64,000 nt of DNA from Colias croceus (taxonomy: Eukaryota; Arthropoda; Insecta; Lepidoptera; Pieridae): the NCBI RefSeq assembly GCF_905220415.1, contig NC_059539.1, positions 496,001-560,000 on the forward strand, in the 5' to 3' direction. Below are positions 1 through 12,778 of this stretch, piece after piece. How positions within the stretch are numbered: the first letter of the stretch is position 1; every line of letters begins with the position of its first letter. Both the position numbers and the translations under genes were made by a program. Under the pieces are notes generated by a model, which saw nothing but the letters and a program-made list of their open reading frames with translations, was not told the origin of the DNA and ran no database searches.

Positions 1-722
1 CATTTGCCGCGTTTTTTTCAATTTCGAATGTCTTTTATAAAAATGGAATGTAATTTGTTTTTTTTTATAAATCGTCGAGCTATGGAAGCTTTTTAAATTC
101 AGTGATTTTTTACAGCTAAAAATGTAACGATAAAATAAAAATGATGGGAATTTAGGTCAGTGCGATTTGAACTTGTGAAAAATTAGCTGTAACACAATAC
201 GTCCGGAGGGGCTTCATTGAGTAGGAAGCAAGCGAGTCTCATAAATCCGCATGCAAATATATGCTACCTACTCACTACACTGTACATAGCTAAAAGCAAA
301 TTATTAAATATAATTAGAAAAATTTAGTTCAAACGATTTACGAATGAATACACTTATAAAGAAATGTATGGGAAATATCACGTACAAAGAAAACGTATTT
401 TGTAATACGAGAATACAGTTTTTTACGTTAATCCTTAGTTATTGAAAATGGCCGTATTTGATTCGTATCATCGTATTAACACTACATAGTATAAAACAAA
501 GTCGCTTTTCTGTCCCTTCCCTATGTACGGTTAAATCTTAAAAAAATTCGCAACCGGTTTTGATACGGTTTTTTTTAATCGATAGAGTGATTCATAAGGA
601 AGGTTTTAGAATATAACTTGTTAGGTTTTAGACAAAGCGGGCGAAGCCGCAGGCGGAAAGCTAGTTCTAGTTTAATATTGTAACCACAACTGTCGAGGAA
701 AAGAATGTCTATTGATTAAAAT
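1..722. other. AT-rich non-coding DNA with one repeat fragment
   Basis: I see no gene here. At about 598-666 there is a truncated tail of a lepidopteran interspersed repeat, ending GCGGGCGAAGCCGC followed by GGCGGAAAGCTAGT. The rest is AT-rich sequence without a recognisable feature. Confidence 0.6.
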
Positions 723-724
723 AT

Positions 725-1199
725 CTATACATATAATAAATCTGTAGAAGGGTCAATTCTGTACATTGAAAATATTGAAAAAATAAATACCAGGGGGTGT
801 TACTGGATCGATACCAAACCCAAATATGTGATTAAAAAAATTTTTGTCTGTCTGTCTGTCTGTCTGTCTGTATGTGAAGGCATCACGTGAAAACTAACGG
901 TTCGATTTCGATGAAACTTGGTATAATTATACCTTATTATCCTGGGCGTAAAATAGGATACTTTTTATCCTGGAAAAATACGTAGAAAAAAATTTATCTT
1001 AATTTTTCAGTTTTATCCATAGACGTTGTTCTGTAGAACCGCGAACACATGTTGCGTATTATTATAAGCCTAGCCGTTTTTGGGTACAATAGATATTTAT
1101 AAGATGTCATTGTCAGAGTTAGGTACTCAAAATGGAGAAATTAACCATCCACGCGAAGACCGACATCCGCGCGGACGGAGTCGCGGGCGGAAGCTAGTA
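725..1199 (+). repeat. Interspersed repeat with (TCTG)n tract, copy 1
   Basis: Begins CTATACATATAATAAATCTG and ends GGCGGAAGCTAGTA. It contains a TCTG microsatellite at about 845-870, then the common lepidopteran stretch about a cell-wide repeated ATTCCGATTTCGATGAAAC-type core (here GTTCGATTTCGATGAAACTT). A second copy lies at 50,631-50,974. Copy 1 has roughly 110 bp before its end that copy 2 lacks, and copy 2 has an AT-rich insertion near its start. There is no coding capacity. The ends fit a non-autonomous Helitron-like or RTE-derived family; I cannot decide between them from sequence alone. Confidence 0.7.
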
Positions 1200-3000
1200 T
1201 TAAATATTTCTTTACACTTTTTTTTTATTTAATACGATTGCTAGTGTGGGCTGTATGTTATAGATTTAAAGAAAAATACAATATGTATATCTAGTTGATT
1301 AGTAGGTATCCGGTAATACAGTTAACCGGCAATTATGAAGGAGAAAAATAGTACGCATCGTTAAATGTACAGCACATTAATTAATTTTCCATGTTTTGAC
1401 GTTCATAAAAGATATAATTATCGTGTAGTTATTGCAATACTCGATGTTGGCAGAAATAATAAACTTTGCCTTCGATAACAGATAGCGTGAACTCATTTTA
1501 ATGTTAAAATCAATACAACAGAATTGATAAAAATGCATTGATAGTATTGTTTTTTGCATTTTAATAACGTAGGTACCTATAATGTAGAGTTAATGTTGAA
1601 ATTGATTAGATTTTAATACTGTCGGTTTTTTCTTTGTTGTCACAATCAACGCTGATGTTTTTGTCATGCTACAAGTCATATATTTTAATAGAAATTTAAT
1701 GTTCTAATTTATAATGTTTTATTATCAGAATGACTGGTGTTTATGATTATAACTTTTTCTAATTGTTTAATTTTGGCGGGAATTAGTACAGATAAACAAA
1801 TTTCTGCCAATATGCCAATAAATATGTATACAAATAAGAAACCTTAAATTTTGTTTTTTAGGTAAGTTTAACAAGGAATGTCATATAAAATATTTCTCCT
1901 GAGTTATCATAAAATAGTTTTAATCTTCTCTTAATCCGTAGTCAGACTAATCCCGAAAACGAAGCGTATATTCGTCATACATGTTGAATTACATATTACT
2001 TTGGAAATTCGAAAGTCTTCTATGATTAATTATTTATTAAGAATAGTCAGTTATTCATAATAAATAAGGATTAGGTAGGACTCTCTGGGGAAGGAGTCAT
2101 TGTTAATTGTCATAAATCTTTAGGGAAATGAAACCTTAGTATGTACGGCGTGGTTATGATGTACCGATTTCTTTGTTTAATATAATTATTAAGTATATAG
2201 ATGAAATAATAGAAAATGCTTGGTTAAGCGTTCTAAGGCTAGAATGTAAGTCGTTCGTCGTCGGTTTTGGGATTCTACACAGAAACGTTTTTAATTTACA
2301 CTTTTAAGTTATCTTTATATTTTTCCTGTAGCTCAAGATCTAATTTAATAATGACACGAATAATACCTATATTTCAAATCTAAACTTAAGTTAAATAAAT
2401 ATATTTTCATCAGTATAACTTACGACGAATTCTTAATAGATTTCTTTGCATTTATAATACAAAAGACACACGCACGCACTGTTAATGGCAATTATAATGT
2501 TAAATTCCTTCGCTCTTATAGTGAAACGAAATTTATAGAGCAATTAACGAGCCTCTACATTAAAACAAAGTTGTTGTCCCGCTCGGAAAGGAGTTTCAGG
2601 AATATGTTTGAATATCGTTAATTCAACTAATCTACTGATATCGATTAAAATGTTATCACCGAGTTCCCTCAAGGCCACCGGTTAATCTTTATGAACGACT
2701 GTGTTACACGCGTCTAACAAGATTATTGGTGTACATACTGTCGCAGCTGAAATAAATCCTCTGACGTCACTTTTCGAACCCTGAACAATGATTATAATGT
2801 TGTGATAATAAATTTCGTTTTTAAGTTTCTAATAACCACGCGTTAACAGACGGAAGTCAAGACATTACTTCCGGAAATCTATACTTAATTGTCACTGTAA
2901 AAGACTTGTATAAAATTTGCAAAGGTGTTCAAATTGGCTAAGTGGTAAGTACTACACCAAACACCAAGCGTGCGGATACGTGGTACAGGGGTGGTACCAA
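1200..3000. other. No gene recognised
   Basis: AT-rich DNA without long open frames, tRNA-like folds or clear transposon ends. It lies downstream of the minus-strand ORF at 3005-3652 and may hold that gene's 3' region, but I found no convincing polyadenylation signal. Confidence 0.5.
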
Positions 3001-3004
3001 CGCG

Positions 3005-3652
3005 TCAAGGGTCGCGGCGGGTCACCCGTCGAGCCAGCACCTGGATGTCTTCGTGGATCTCGGCCAGCTCCTCGTGCAGGTTGCGCGACTCCGCCAGCAA
3101 GGCGTCTATCCGCCGCGCCGCCGCCGTCAGCCCGTTCTCGTCTTCGAAGTCATCCTCATCGTCCTCCACGGCCAACGCCAATTTGCCCAAACGCTCCCGC
3201 TCTAACGCTTCCCTGATGCCGCCCCCACGCTTCCGAAATTCCCGTAATAACTCTCTACGTATGTGACTGCCACTCTGTTCGTCCTCCTCAGCTTCCCGCA
3301 ACTCGTCAGCTAAAGACCGCTCCCGCTTCGAGTCCGGTTGGCGCGGCTGTTTCTTCGGGCTGGTCTGTTCTTTCTCTGCGACCGGCGTGGACTGGGCGTT
3401 CGGTGGATGAGTCCTCTGGAGGAAGCGCCAGGTGTCCTCATCGTAAGGCTTGATCAGGCCTCTCCTAGGCGTCGCCCGGACGATCGCCTCGAGTTCGTCC
3501 CGACCGGGGTCGTCCGGTTTTAACAGCTCCAGGATTTTCACGCGTCGCGGGGAGAGCGGGGGGAACTTCCTGTCGGCGGAGACGGTGAGGCGCTGCTCTC
3601 GGGCGTGCCGGCTGACGATCTCGTATTGTGTCTCGCGGCGGTACAGACTCAT
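3005..3652 (-). CDS. Hypothetical coiled-coil protein (intronless, GC-rich)
   Basis: An open frame of 215 codons on the minus strand, far more GC-rich than its surroundings, which argues for a real conserved gene. The first in-frame ATG is at 3652 (MSLYRRETQYEIV...). The frame stays open upstream to about 3758 but has no earlier ATG. The protein is charged and hydrophilic with no signal peptide or membrane segment. An N-terminal part contains RKFPPLSPRRVKILELLKP. The middle is rich in Glu, Arg and Lys (KRERSLADELREAEEDEQ), then comes an acidic run VEDDEDDFEDENG. A C-terminal heptad-like helix, LLAESRNLHEELAEIHEDI, is predicted to form a coiled coil. I do not recognise the family and assign no function. 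It could also be the last exon of a longer gene, although no acceptor is needed to explain it. Confidence 0.6.
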   Translation of the reverse strand: MSLYRRETQYEIVSRHAREQRLTVSADRKFPPLSPRRVKILELLKPDDPGRDELEAIVRATPRRGLIKPYDEDTWRFLQRTHPPNAQSTPVAEKEQTSPKKQPRQPDSKRERSLADELREAEEDEQSGSHIRRELLREFRKRGGGIREALERERLGKLALAVEDDEDDFEDENGLTAAARRIDALLAESRNLHEELAEIHEDIQVLARRVTRRDP

Positions 3653-3699
3653 GTCGCGCACGAGCGGCGCGCGCGGACGCACTGATCGGCCCGTGCCCC

Positions 3700-4920
3700 G
3701 TACTACGAAAGCGGCACGCGAGTACGTTATTGTTTTAGTGAATAATTCGCCTAGTTACGAGGCGAAATCGGATTTCGATGAGCTAATTAGTCATTGCCGC
3801 GCTCGTCGGCTGTCGCAGCTCAAGTGCAACGTTACACTTATTCAATTATGTTAAAACAAAACGCAGAATGAAGATGTAACCTAATTAGTTCATAAACAAA
3901 TTTGTTTGATTACTTAATTATCTATTGTTTGATTTGCAAAACGGTATTTTAGTTAAATAATTAACTGATCTTGTTTTGTTTTGTGTAAATAAGTTTTATA
4001 TAAATAGCTTATACCTTAGGCTTATACTATATAGCTTGCTTCTGAATAATTATTAAAATTATTTTGCATATTGCTCATTGATAAAAAATATTATTGAAAA
4101 TTGTGATACAACAATATTTTTAAAATAGATGTTGCATAATATTTGTTAAAACAAGACAGTCCTGCCGTCATAAATGGCTAATTGCATAATATATAAGTAG
4201 TTTGCCGACGGAACTTGTTAATAAAACTTGTTTATGGCCACTTTAATTTATGGTAAAGTTCATATTATTGAAGGAGAATTTTAAAGGCAGGCGTCCTAAG
4301 TATGACGAAGCTCTATAAATTTAGTAATGCAAGTATAATACTGTAAAAAACTCATTATAATGTATTGATCGATATTTATATACAATCTTTTTATGAATGT
4401 CTGCGGTCAGTCTGATTTAAAAAACTACTTAATCGATTAGATACGAGATAGAGCCAGTTTTTGTATAAAATCTAAATTGATAAAATAACACTGTTGTGAA
4501 AAAACTAAAAGGCCACAGTTTTAATATATGTATGTCTGCCATATGTTTTATGTTTTTCGACATAATAAATGTGCAATAATTCTACTTTATATTCAAACAA
4601 GTGAAATCTCACTTCCTTATGGGTACGGAGAAAATGCATTTCACATTTTATTACCTCAGTTTAGACAAAAATAGTCAGAATACGGACATTAAAACCTAGT
4701 AATTTGAATTTCTATTGAAAAAGTATAATACGAAGCTGTAATGATTAATTATGAATGTTAATGAGAATTCGAAGAATATTTGTATCAATAAAGATTCTAT
4801 CGAAACCTTATTGAATTTTAATTGAATTTCTTAGCGTAATTATATTATAAATTGATAAAAAGTCTATCGAAATCTTAATTCAATATAAAGTATTTAATTG
4901 TACATTGCTTTTGAGATATA
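3700..4920. other. Upstream region of the 3005-3652 ORF; no gene seen
   Basis: 3690-3850 is moderately GC-rich and immediately upstream of the minus-strand ORF, so it probably contains its promoter and 5' leader. No TATA element or initiator could be fixed. The remaining sequence is AT-rich with nothing recognisable. Confidence 0.4.
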
Positions 4921-4926
4921 TCCATA

Positions 4927-5060
4927 ATTTTTTTTATTGTCGATAGGGAAGCGCTTGACCACAATCTAGCCTGATGTTTAGCTGATATGTGGTCTGCCGT
5001 ATGATAGAACGCGCTAGAAGGTACCTACTTGTTCAATGTTCACTCTACGCTTGAATATAC
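4927..5060 (-). mobile_element. Decayed LINE 3'-end fragment
   Basis: A T-tract is followed by GGGAAGCGCTTGACCACAAT, then CTAGCCTGATG and GATAGAACGCGCTAGAAGG. This pattern recurs in lepidopteran genomes as the 3' untranslated end of a non-LTR retrotransposon read on the minus strand. The fragment is short and diverged and has no coding sequence. The family assignment rests on memory of the repeat, not on a search. Confidence 0.4.
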
Positions 5061-5732
5061 TCTATGTAGCGTATAGCACAGAATGATATATTTTTCATAT
5101 AGGATAGGTTTCTTACTATCATTTTATAAAAACATTGTCAAATATTGGAAAATGTATGAAAAGGTCCCCGAGTAGCTTCTGTACCTATGTAAAATGATCT
5201 TCTATCTTGTGGTTTAACCGGTGCTTAACACCTTGTTAATAGACCGTAATCCAATCTATAAACCTTAACTATAATGTAAGAACTTCCTGAATTGGAAAAT
5301 TGGTTATTTTACTTATGTATAGATAACTTAAGGTCAAGGACAGAAAGAAGCTATGTTTAGTGTAAAGATTTCTCTGTAATAAACAATTTAAAAAGTAAAT
5401 GTGTTTCATTTCATTTAATAAACCATCAAATTTTTAACATGGTACCCTACCATTTTCGACGTCCATTTGTATTATTTCTTAACAAAAAAAGAAAGCATAA
5501 CTAAGTGTTGTTGTACTAATACTATAAATGATTGGTTTGTCATGATGAATATTACAATACCACGGAAAATGAAATCGATTCCATTTGTTTGTATGTATGT
5601 GTGTTATAATTGACTAATAGCAAAAATGCAGTGCTGTGATGCGTAAAGTAAGCTATTAATATATGTATCCAGGTTGAACAAAAGTGAAATACCACGCTTC
5701 ACAGACGAGTTTGTAGATTGTTACTTGATTAT

Positions 5733-5770
5733 ATACTAGCGGCTCGGCCCGTGTTCACGTGGGTCCTGTA
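5733..5770 (-). repeat. Short repeat tail fragment
   Basis: ATACTAGCGGCTCGGCCCGT matches the inverted tail of the lepidopteran repeats that end in ...AGCTAGT. It is only a remnant, and the body is not recognisable further along. Confidence 0.4.
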
Positions 5771-5875
5771 GTAAAAAAAGTAGAGTTTTTTGTATGAAAA
5801 CATGAATGCATGTGCATTATTTGTAACTGAAACATAATATATGATTTTGGGTACAGTACTAAGCATTTATCACAT

Positions 5876-6060
5876 ATCTATACTAATATTATAAAGCTGA
5901 AGAGTTTGTTTGTTTGAACGCGCTAATCTCAGGAACTACTGGTCCGATTTGAAAAATTATTTCGGTGTTAGATAGCTCATGCATCGAGGAAGGCTATATA
6001 TCATCACGCTAAGACCAACAGGAAGGGGGGCACGCGGGTGAAACCGCGGAGCGCAGCTAG
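5876..6060 (+). repeat. Lepidopteran interspersed repeat (CTATACTAATATTATAAAG...GCAGCTAG)
   Basis: A near full-length copy of about 185 bp. It starts CTATACTAATATTATAAAGC and carries GAACGCGCTAATCTCAGGAA in the middle. It ends with GGTGAAACCGCGGAGCGCAG then CTAG. Other copies in this window lie at 15,004-15,171 (-), 42,237-42,416 (+), 47,176-47,327 (+), 49,380-49,478 (+), 56,023-56,145 (+) and 56,781-56,981 (-). It is non-coding and non-autonomous. The conserved CTAG end and lack of a poly-A tail would fit a Helitron-like element. Confidence 0.75.
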
Positions 6061-7547
6061 GTATATTTCTATACTCTATGTCGTTGCTCTACTAGAAAGA
6101 AATTAGATTTTTGTTAAAGACTTATTGTTTTAGACTTAAGTACAAGACTACAGTAAGCAACAAACTAAGCAATTATAAAAAAAAAAAACAATTTAAATTA
6201 TACAAGGCAGTGTAACAAAACACTAGTTACATTTTTAAGCGGTGTTGTCAAATTGCTCGTTTGCCGAAATCGACTGTGCATTTGAAATTGTAATAGATAA
6301 ACATTGGTATATTTATAATGTAATAACTAATAAACTATGATAATCTTTAGCAATCCCGATTGATAACAAGTCTTCTAATGGGAAAATAATTGCAGCAATT
6401 ATTGTTATACGCTTCCTGGTTGAGTGGTATTGGTAAAAACACTCCGTAAATTGATCGGTTATGATATCAGTATACAGTTTTGTTCTGGAACATTTTTTGT
6501 TTCCGGAGTAAATACGAGAGAACCTGATGGACTAGAATTCAAAATGTTAGACTTTTTATAATAATTTTGAGAATACCTACTACCAATACCAGATATTTTT
6601 TGTTTGGTAAGTATACATTATTGATAGTATTTATGTTCTTCTGATAATGATGTTCATAACAAGTAATAACATATAAAAATATAATTATCTTATGCTAAGA
6701 GCATGAAATATGTAAACAATTTCTTCCATTGAATGAATAAACAAACTGAATAATTATAATATTTCCCAAAACATATTATTTTTTATCTCTCGTTTGATTA
6801 CTACTTGAACTGTGAGCCACAAAGTTTTTACTAGTCTGTAGGATGTTGTTACTTGGACTGACCAATTTGCCAACATGTACAAGAGATTTAGCTAACCTAT
6901 AGTTATATAGATCGTTAATTAAACCTCAGTTATTCGGCTAAACTATGCGTTGATTAGCCAACACGTGCCCGCCGCAATTCATTGCAAATTGAAGCTCTTA
7001 AACTAATGTTTGTTGTGGCTTTGCTTTGCCTGAGGTTGCAAGGATGGAGTACTCCAATAGGATGAGTTTGAGATAAAGCCCGTAAAAGGAAATTAGAAGT
7101 TGTGCGATTCGCGTATTCTAGATGGAATGAAGTGTTTTTGTAAAACAGAAATGTTGCTTTTCATTAAATGTAAGTTAATACTACAAAGAAGTCAAAAGCT
7201 GATCCTGCTCTATCGTATTTTCTCTTTTTTGTATATAACTGAGTTTTGAAAGACGGGTTATTATAATTATTGATTTGGTGTTTTTATTCATTGTTTTATT
7301 AATACACGATACGTTTTATTCCTAAAATGTTTACTTTATTACTAAGTAACTAGTTGTTCGCGCCGGCTCCGCCTGCTTGTAATTTTTTTTTTCGTTTTCG
7401 TTTTCAATTATCTAACAAAACTTATTAAAATTCGTCCTGATCGTATATATATGCTATGGTCAATATCTGTTTACTTTTAGAGGCCAAAAACTTAAGTTTG
7501 CAGATTTTAATAAGATTTAAGTGGTAGGGCGCGATGTATTTCGCGCG
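6061..7547. other. No gene recognised
   Basis: AT-rich sequence. At about 7345-7380 there is a further inverted repeat-tail fragment (AACTAGTTGTTCGCGCCGGC). No supported coding region or RNA gene was found. Confidence 0.5.
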
Positions 7548-8237
7548 ATGTATTTATTTACAGTTTTCTTGTCACTTGGAAGGAAAAGCCAAGTTGGCTT
7601 CACAAAAACTTGGTGTGCTCTGTAGAGCGGGGCAGTATTTCACGTCGCACCATCGCCTCAAGCTATATAAGGCGCAAGTTAGGCCGCACATGGAATACTG
7701 CTCCCACATCTGGGCCGGGGCACCCCAACAATACCTCCTTCCATTTGACCGCATTCAAAGGAGAGCTGTACGACTTGTTAACGAGCCAAGTCTCACCGAT
7801 CGGCTCGATACTTTGGCGCTGCGAAGAGATGTCGCTTCTTTATGCGTTCTCTATCGCATTTACTATGGGGAGTGCTCTGAAGAGTTGTTTGGAACATTAC
7901 CCGCCGCCGAGTTCCACCACCGTACAGCACGACATCGTCAACAATACCACCCTCACCACCTTGACTGTTGGCAATCTACAACTGTGCGCTTTAAAAGGTC
8001 TTTCTTCCCGCGCACTACAGACATCTGGAACAAACTCCCTCATGCGGCTTTTCCAAACGGCTATGAACTGGGGACCTTCAAGAAAAGAGCATATTCCTAC
8101 CTGAAAGGCCGGCAACATACTCACAGTGTCTCTGGCACTGTGGGTGCATATGGGCGACGTGGAGCACTTACCACCAGGTGACGCGTCTGCTCTGTTGCCT
8201 CCTATTGCATTAAAAAAAAAAAAAAAAAATGTATTTA
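7548..8237 (+). mobile_element. 5'-truncated Jockey/CR1-group LINE with target-site duplication
   Basis: A non-LTR retrotransposon fragment at 7557-8228, flanked by a 9-bp direct repeat ATGTATTTA (7548-7556 and 8229-8237) and ending in a poly-A run at about 8212-8228. The plus-strand frame from about 7560 to the stop at 8181 encodes the C-terminal part of a reverse-transcriptase polyprotein: KLYKAQVRPHMEYCSHIWAG, then FDRIQRRAVRLV and later RSFFPRTTDIWNKLP. It lacks the catalytic palm and the endonuclease, so it is dead on arrival. The clean target-site duplication, A-tail and open frame indicate a fairly recent insertion. Residues before about 7560 in this frame come from flanking DNA. Confidence 0.8.
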
Positions 8238-10250
8238 GTTTTTTATTAAAAAAAGATAAGGTTCGTGGAATGGCCCATTACAAACACAAATAATGAATGC
8301 ATGTCTCTTGTTACGACTATACTTTAAAATAACTCGATTTAGATGATATTTTTAAATAAAATTTTAAATTTGTATCAAATAAAACATCATGCGGGAATTT
8401 TATAATTCTTATATTTTGCGGCTTGCAAATTTTTAATACGTCAGTAGCTAACCTAAAATGATTTTACCAGCTTTGCTCGGATTAATTATATTTTGTGATA
8501 TATTTAGTTTAAACCATATCTTATGGTCTTGCGAGCAAATCTCTTATGTAATTTACCAAGCTTTACTATAACATTCATTTATAAATTATTGCGCTATGAT
8601 AAATAAGGTTTTATATACATAAGTATGGTCTAATTGGTTATTGACGTGGCCATGAAATTAGTTTATTGAAATTATAAGTTTAAAGGTATAATTTTGTTGT
8701 AAAAGTATTGTAGGTAAAAGAGAGGGTATTGGTTATAACTTTTAAAGTTGGTAAACAAAGTTTCCCACTTTAATATAATATTATGGATAAATATAGTGAT
8801 TAAAGAAGTTAGAAGTATAATAAAAGTTATAAATTTAATGAGTTTTGTGTTAACGAATCTTAATAATAATAGTCACGCAAACTCAATTTGGCCTTATATA
8901 CCTAGGCAAATCTTCTCCTTATTAGTTATTGTTAATATACGTGATTTTTTGTTCTTTTTAAATAAATCAATTTTTATAGATATTTAAATAAGCTTTTGTT
9001 TTTATTGTCCATTTTAACATTCTCAAAAATCATTATCTTCTTTTAATAGAGAGAAAAGTATCTCTTAATAGAGATACTCTTTCGTAAGCTTCTTCATTAT
9101 CCTTAACTGCTATTCAAGGCATTCCAATGCTTTTTGTTGGCTATTCCTGTAGAATATTTTTTGTATATCGTTCCGTTTCAGACGTTACCTTCCAAAGAAC
9201 GCGTCTAGCTGCTTTTATTTCATTCAACTGCCCGAATCAATACAAATCGATACCTTTGTTAAACAGACTGTTCGATATGAATGGCTTGCACTAATTACGG
9301 TAGTGTTATCAGCGACGCAATCGTCACGACAATTATATCTATTCGTGACGTCACTATCAGATAGTGATAAGCCGAAACAGTGATAACGCGCAATATGTCC
9401 ATAATTTCGGCGGACTCGTATCATCAGTGGTGGTCTGGGGTACCTCATGGCAGCCTCTTTCCTTGGCCCGAGTGGTATTCGAGACCTCTGCTGATCCTGG
9501 ACCGAGATGGTTTTTATCTTCATTTTGACCCAGTATCATGATTGATTGGTTCTGTTAATCGATCGGGTGTCGATTGGCGAGCCTTTAGATTTTTCTTGAT
9601 AAGAATTTTTTTTTCGGGAATTTCTTTGCGCCTTGTTAATGGTGCATTTGTTGATGCAGTTATAGCACTTAGTGCTAATGCTGCGTCTATAATGGTTACT
9701 GGATATAATTCAACGCTTTTTTTTAATGAATTTTAAAGGTAAATGGTAAAAAACGTATTTTTGTAGCGATAGGATGTAACGCAGTTCTATTTGTGTACAA
9801 TTTCGTTAATAAGCCATGCGTTTTAAGTGCAATATATTTTACGTTTTCTGTTATAGAATTGTCTTTGGAATACTATCTGTTTATGTTTTCATGGTTTTGT
9901 ATTTTTATCTTTCTCGGCTCTTAAATATTTATGAATGCTTCTTAACAGAGGTGAGAGGATCAGAGCCTAGCCAGACGACTAAAAAGGACAAAGTTCTTTA
10001 CAGTTTGTGTTAAATATAGTTTAAGTAGCTATTATTCTTAGTGTAAATAACACTAAATAATAAATACTATGAGAACCTCATATAATACCCCCTGTCCCTG
10101 ACGATGATAATATCATTTTCATCTTACAAAAACAAAGTTATTTAATTACAAAAAATAAATATTCTTATTTTTTTAAAACCAGAACGACCACAACACAAGC
10201 CAATATTTTTTTCCACTCATCCGAATTTCCCCTTTGTGCCATTTTTAATT
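8238..10250. other. No gene recognised
   Basis: Mostly AT-rich. 9220-9600 is richer in GC and may be an old transposon fragment, but open frames there are short and have no recognisable motif. No splice-supported exon was found. Confidence 0.45.
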
Positions 10251-10255
10251 CAACA

Positions 10256-10386
10256 ATTGTGCGCCATAATACCTTCCAACGTTTGAGAGATACCTTTACA
10301 CGTAAGGGCACTTGAAGTGCGTCGAGTGGCACTTCAAGTGAGTGCTGGCTATAGGGCTGGCGTTGGAGGGAAAATTAGCGCCAATT
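10256..10386. mobile_element. Small foldback (MITE-like) element
   Basis: About 131 bp with imperfect terminal inverted repeats. The left arm has GCGCCATAATACCTTCCAACG-like sequence at 10,261-10,281. The right arm at 10,361-10,386 has CGTTGGAGGG then AGCGCCAAT. A nested inner palindrome occurs at about 10,308-10,340, where GGCACTTGAAGTG-type and GGCACTTCAAGTG blocks face each other. The whole element could fold into one long hairpin. It has no coding capacity, and no target-site duplication could be fixed. Confidence 0.5.
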
Positions 10387-12778
10387 AATAGTAACTATTA
10401 TTCATAAATGAGAACGATTTATTGCAGAAAAATCTATTTAATAGCAGTAGATGTAATAACAATGTTTATTAAGTATAAACTACATATAATTCCTAATTGT
10501 ATGTCACAAACATCAGAACTTTTTATCTAAATAATGTACTATGTTATTTAATTTGTCTACTTGTTTACTGTGCACATAAAACTTTTTCTGGGTCTTCGTG
10601 GTTTATAAGATGGCTGCGGCTATGCGCTTTAGATGCAACGGTGGATTTTTTAATGCTTTACATGCAGAATTTATAAAACTGGACGAATCTACACGGGGTA
10701 CTAACGAGGATATATAATATAATATAGAGTTAAATGCAAGCAATTCTTTATAAAGCATATCATGGGCGTCGAACTAGTTCGTTCTCATGAGTGGCAGCCC
10801 TGACTGGTGGTGCTAGCAAGGGTACGTATTAACCGTCTTCTTGAGAAGTCGGTGTTGGTCATGATGACCTGTTACTGGTTCGAGACTAAAACCGTCTTTA
10901 GGAGAGACCCAGGGTCTTATCTCGGTACCACCTTTGAGTCTTTTGGTTTTAAATTTTATTCCAGTTGGAATTTTTTGATTTTGTTATCTGTGAGGTTAGT
11001 CATTGTAGAGTTATTACTGATTGTAGGATGCGTGATTTGTTAATTTGTTTTGTTATATGTTCTAATTGAGGTTATAATTGTATCAGTTATCTGTTTCTCT
11101 GATTTTTTGAGGTGCTGGTATTTTACGCGTTGTGTTTAACTTTTCTTACCCATTTTTATTGCACATAATTATTTGGTATTAGAGCTGAGATTCAAGAACT
11201 CACAACACTAACTCAAATACTTCATTATTAGGCAAATCTTGATCTTAGAAGTTCAAAGAAAGAAGTTCAAAGTGGAAAATGTCTCAGTTTTGTGTCACAG
11301 AACACAATACAACATTTTAAATTCCCTTTGAACCATGTAATACTAGATAGAATTTGAGTTGTTTTCACCAAATTTATTTATACCTCGTTAGGTTGTTCAA
11401 AACTGGAAACACGGTTTGGTCGAAATTGGATTACAATCCAAAACTGTTTTGTTTCCAGATTTAATTCAAGCGCTTTTTCATATTTATTTTCAGCGCCGAG
11501 TAAAAATTGTCAACGTTCATTCACAGAACTTAGAGTTATTGCAAACAATGACCAGTTAACTACGTGTTGCTTTATCGTTGAAAACGTTGTACAATGCTGC
11601 TTTCCTTCTCACAAGTTTATTTTGTTCTCTTTCCCAACCAGCAATGTACTGCGAATCCAACGATGTCGTATTTCAGATATTTTAGGTTCAAATTTCGATG
11701 CAGCTTTTATTAAGATAGCTCGTACTATTAGTAGCCTGCGGCGTGCCGTGTACTGTCTCTACACTAAAGGATGAATTTGAGTTGCATTCAAGCAAATGTG
11801 CACTTTAAAGCTTTGCTATAAGATATAGAATACAATGGAGTAATTAATAGTTGTGGGATTTTCGCTAGGCTACCGAAGAATGGGGACGATGTTGCTAGAA
11901 GGCATACCTCCGTATCTCTTGAATTATTAATAAGCAACTCCTTTTAGAATGTTGTTTTAGGGAAATTCGTGTAGGTATATTAAACATCTTTCAACTCTAT
12001 TTAAGTAATGTAAAATCTTTTTGATGAAAGCGTAGGTTTATGCATATTTAAACAGAGGAAAGAAGGAAGTTTTTTATTTGTGGTTCGTTTTAGAATGGAG
12101 ATGGTTTTTTGTTTATAGAGATCGATTATATTGTCGGTTATTTGGGTTGTGTTTAGTTATTGACGTATGGTCCAATATTTTTAAGCTTATGATTCATTTA
12201 ATAATATGTAAGTATATCTGTTTGTAATTTATCATATATTAGAATTTAAAACCTTAGAAATCAAAGAAAATTAATTTGACCCAACAAGTTTTTTAAACGG
12301 GATTTAGACGAATTATGATGATAAGCGCTCTACATTAATATAATGCTTGTATTGACCGCTTTTCTTTTGTTTATCAGAGTATTTGGATTACCATTGACAT
12401 ACGATATTACTACAATATTTCGATAAAAATAATATAAAAAGCACAAGCAGTTATCCTAGAACATCGAATAAAAACATATACTTTAATACTGTTTAGAAAG
12501 AGGCAACAAATTGTCTTATTTTAATTTCAGTTTTAAGGTACAGCTTTAAGGTATATTTCAATAAATTTCTTAAAAAATAATAGCAAATACAGTACTCCCT
12601 GAAACTAAACCAAAAACATCCTCCAATATTCAGAAGCTTTCCTTAAAACCTACCTACCCTTCCAACCATTACTCATTACACATGGACGTTTATGAATTTA
12701 TAAACAATCGGATGTTTCGGACAATGTTTTCCAAAATTTTTATTACGACATGTTTTTAATTTTATCCTAGCAACCCCA
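10387..12778. other. No gene recognised
   Basis: AT-rich sequence with a slightly GC-richer block at about 10,760-11,000 that has no recognisable coding motif. This is upstream of the plus-strand signal-peptide exon at 12,885 and could contain distal regulatory DNA, but I can point to no specific site. Confidence 0.45.

Noticed and set aside
2917..3854. Several plus-strand open frames
   Set aside because: They are antisense to the GC-rich minus-strand ORF at 3005-3652, have no motif or splice support, and arise from its composition.
8748..8987. 79-codon plus-strand frame
   Set aside because: AT-driven low-complexity translation with no motif, splice signals or composition shift.
9224..9736. 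Open frames in a GC-richer stretch
   Set aside because: No domain or splice support; more likely an old transposon remnant.
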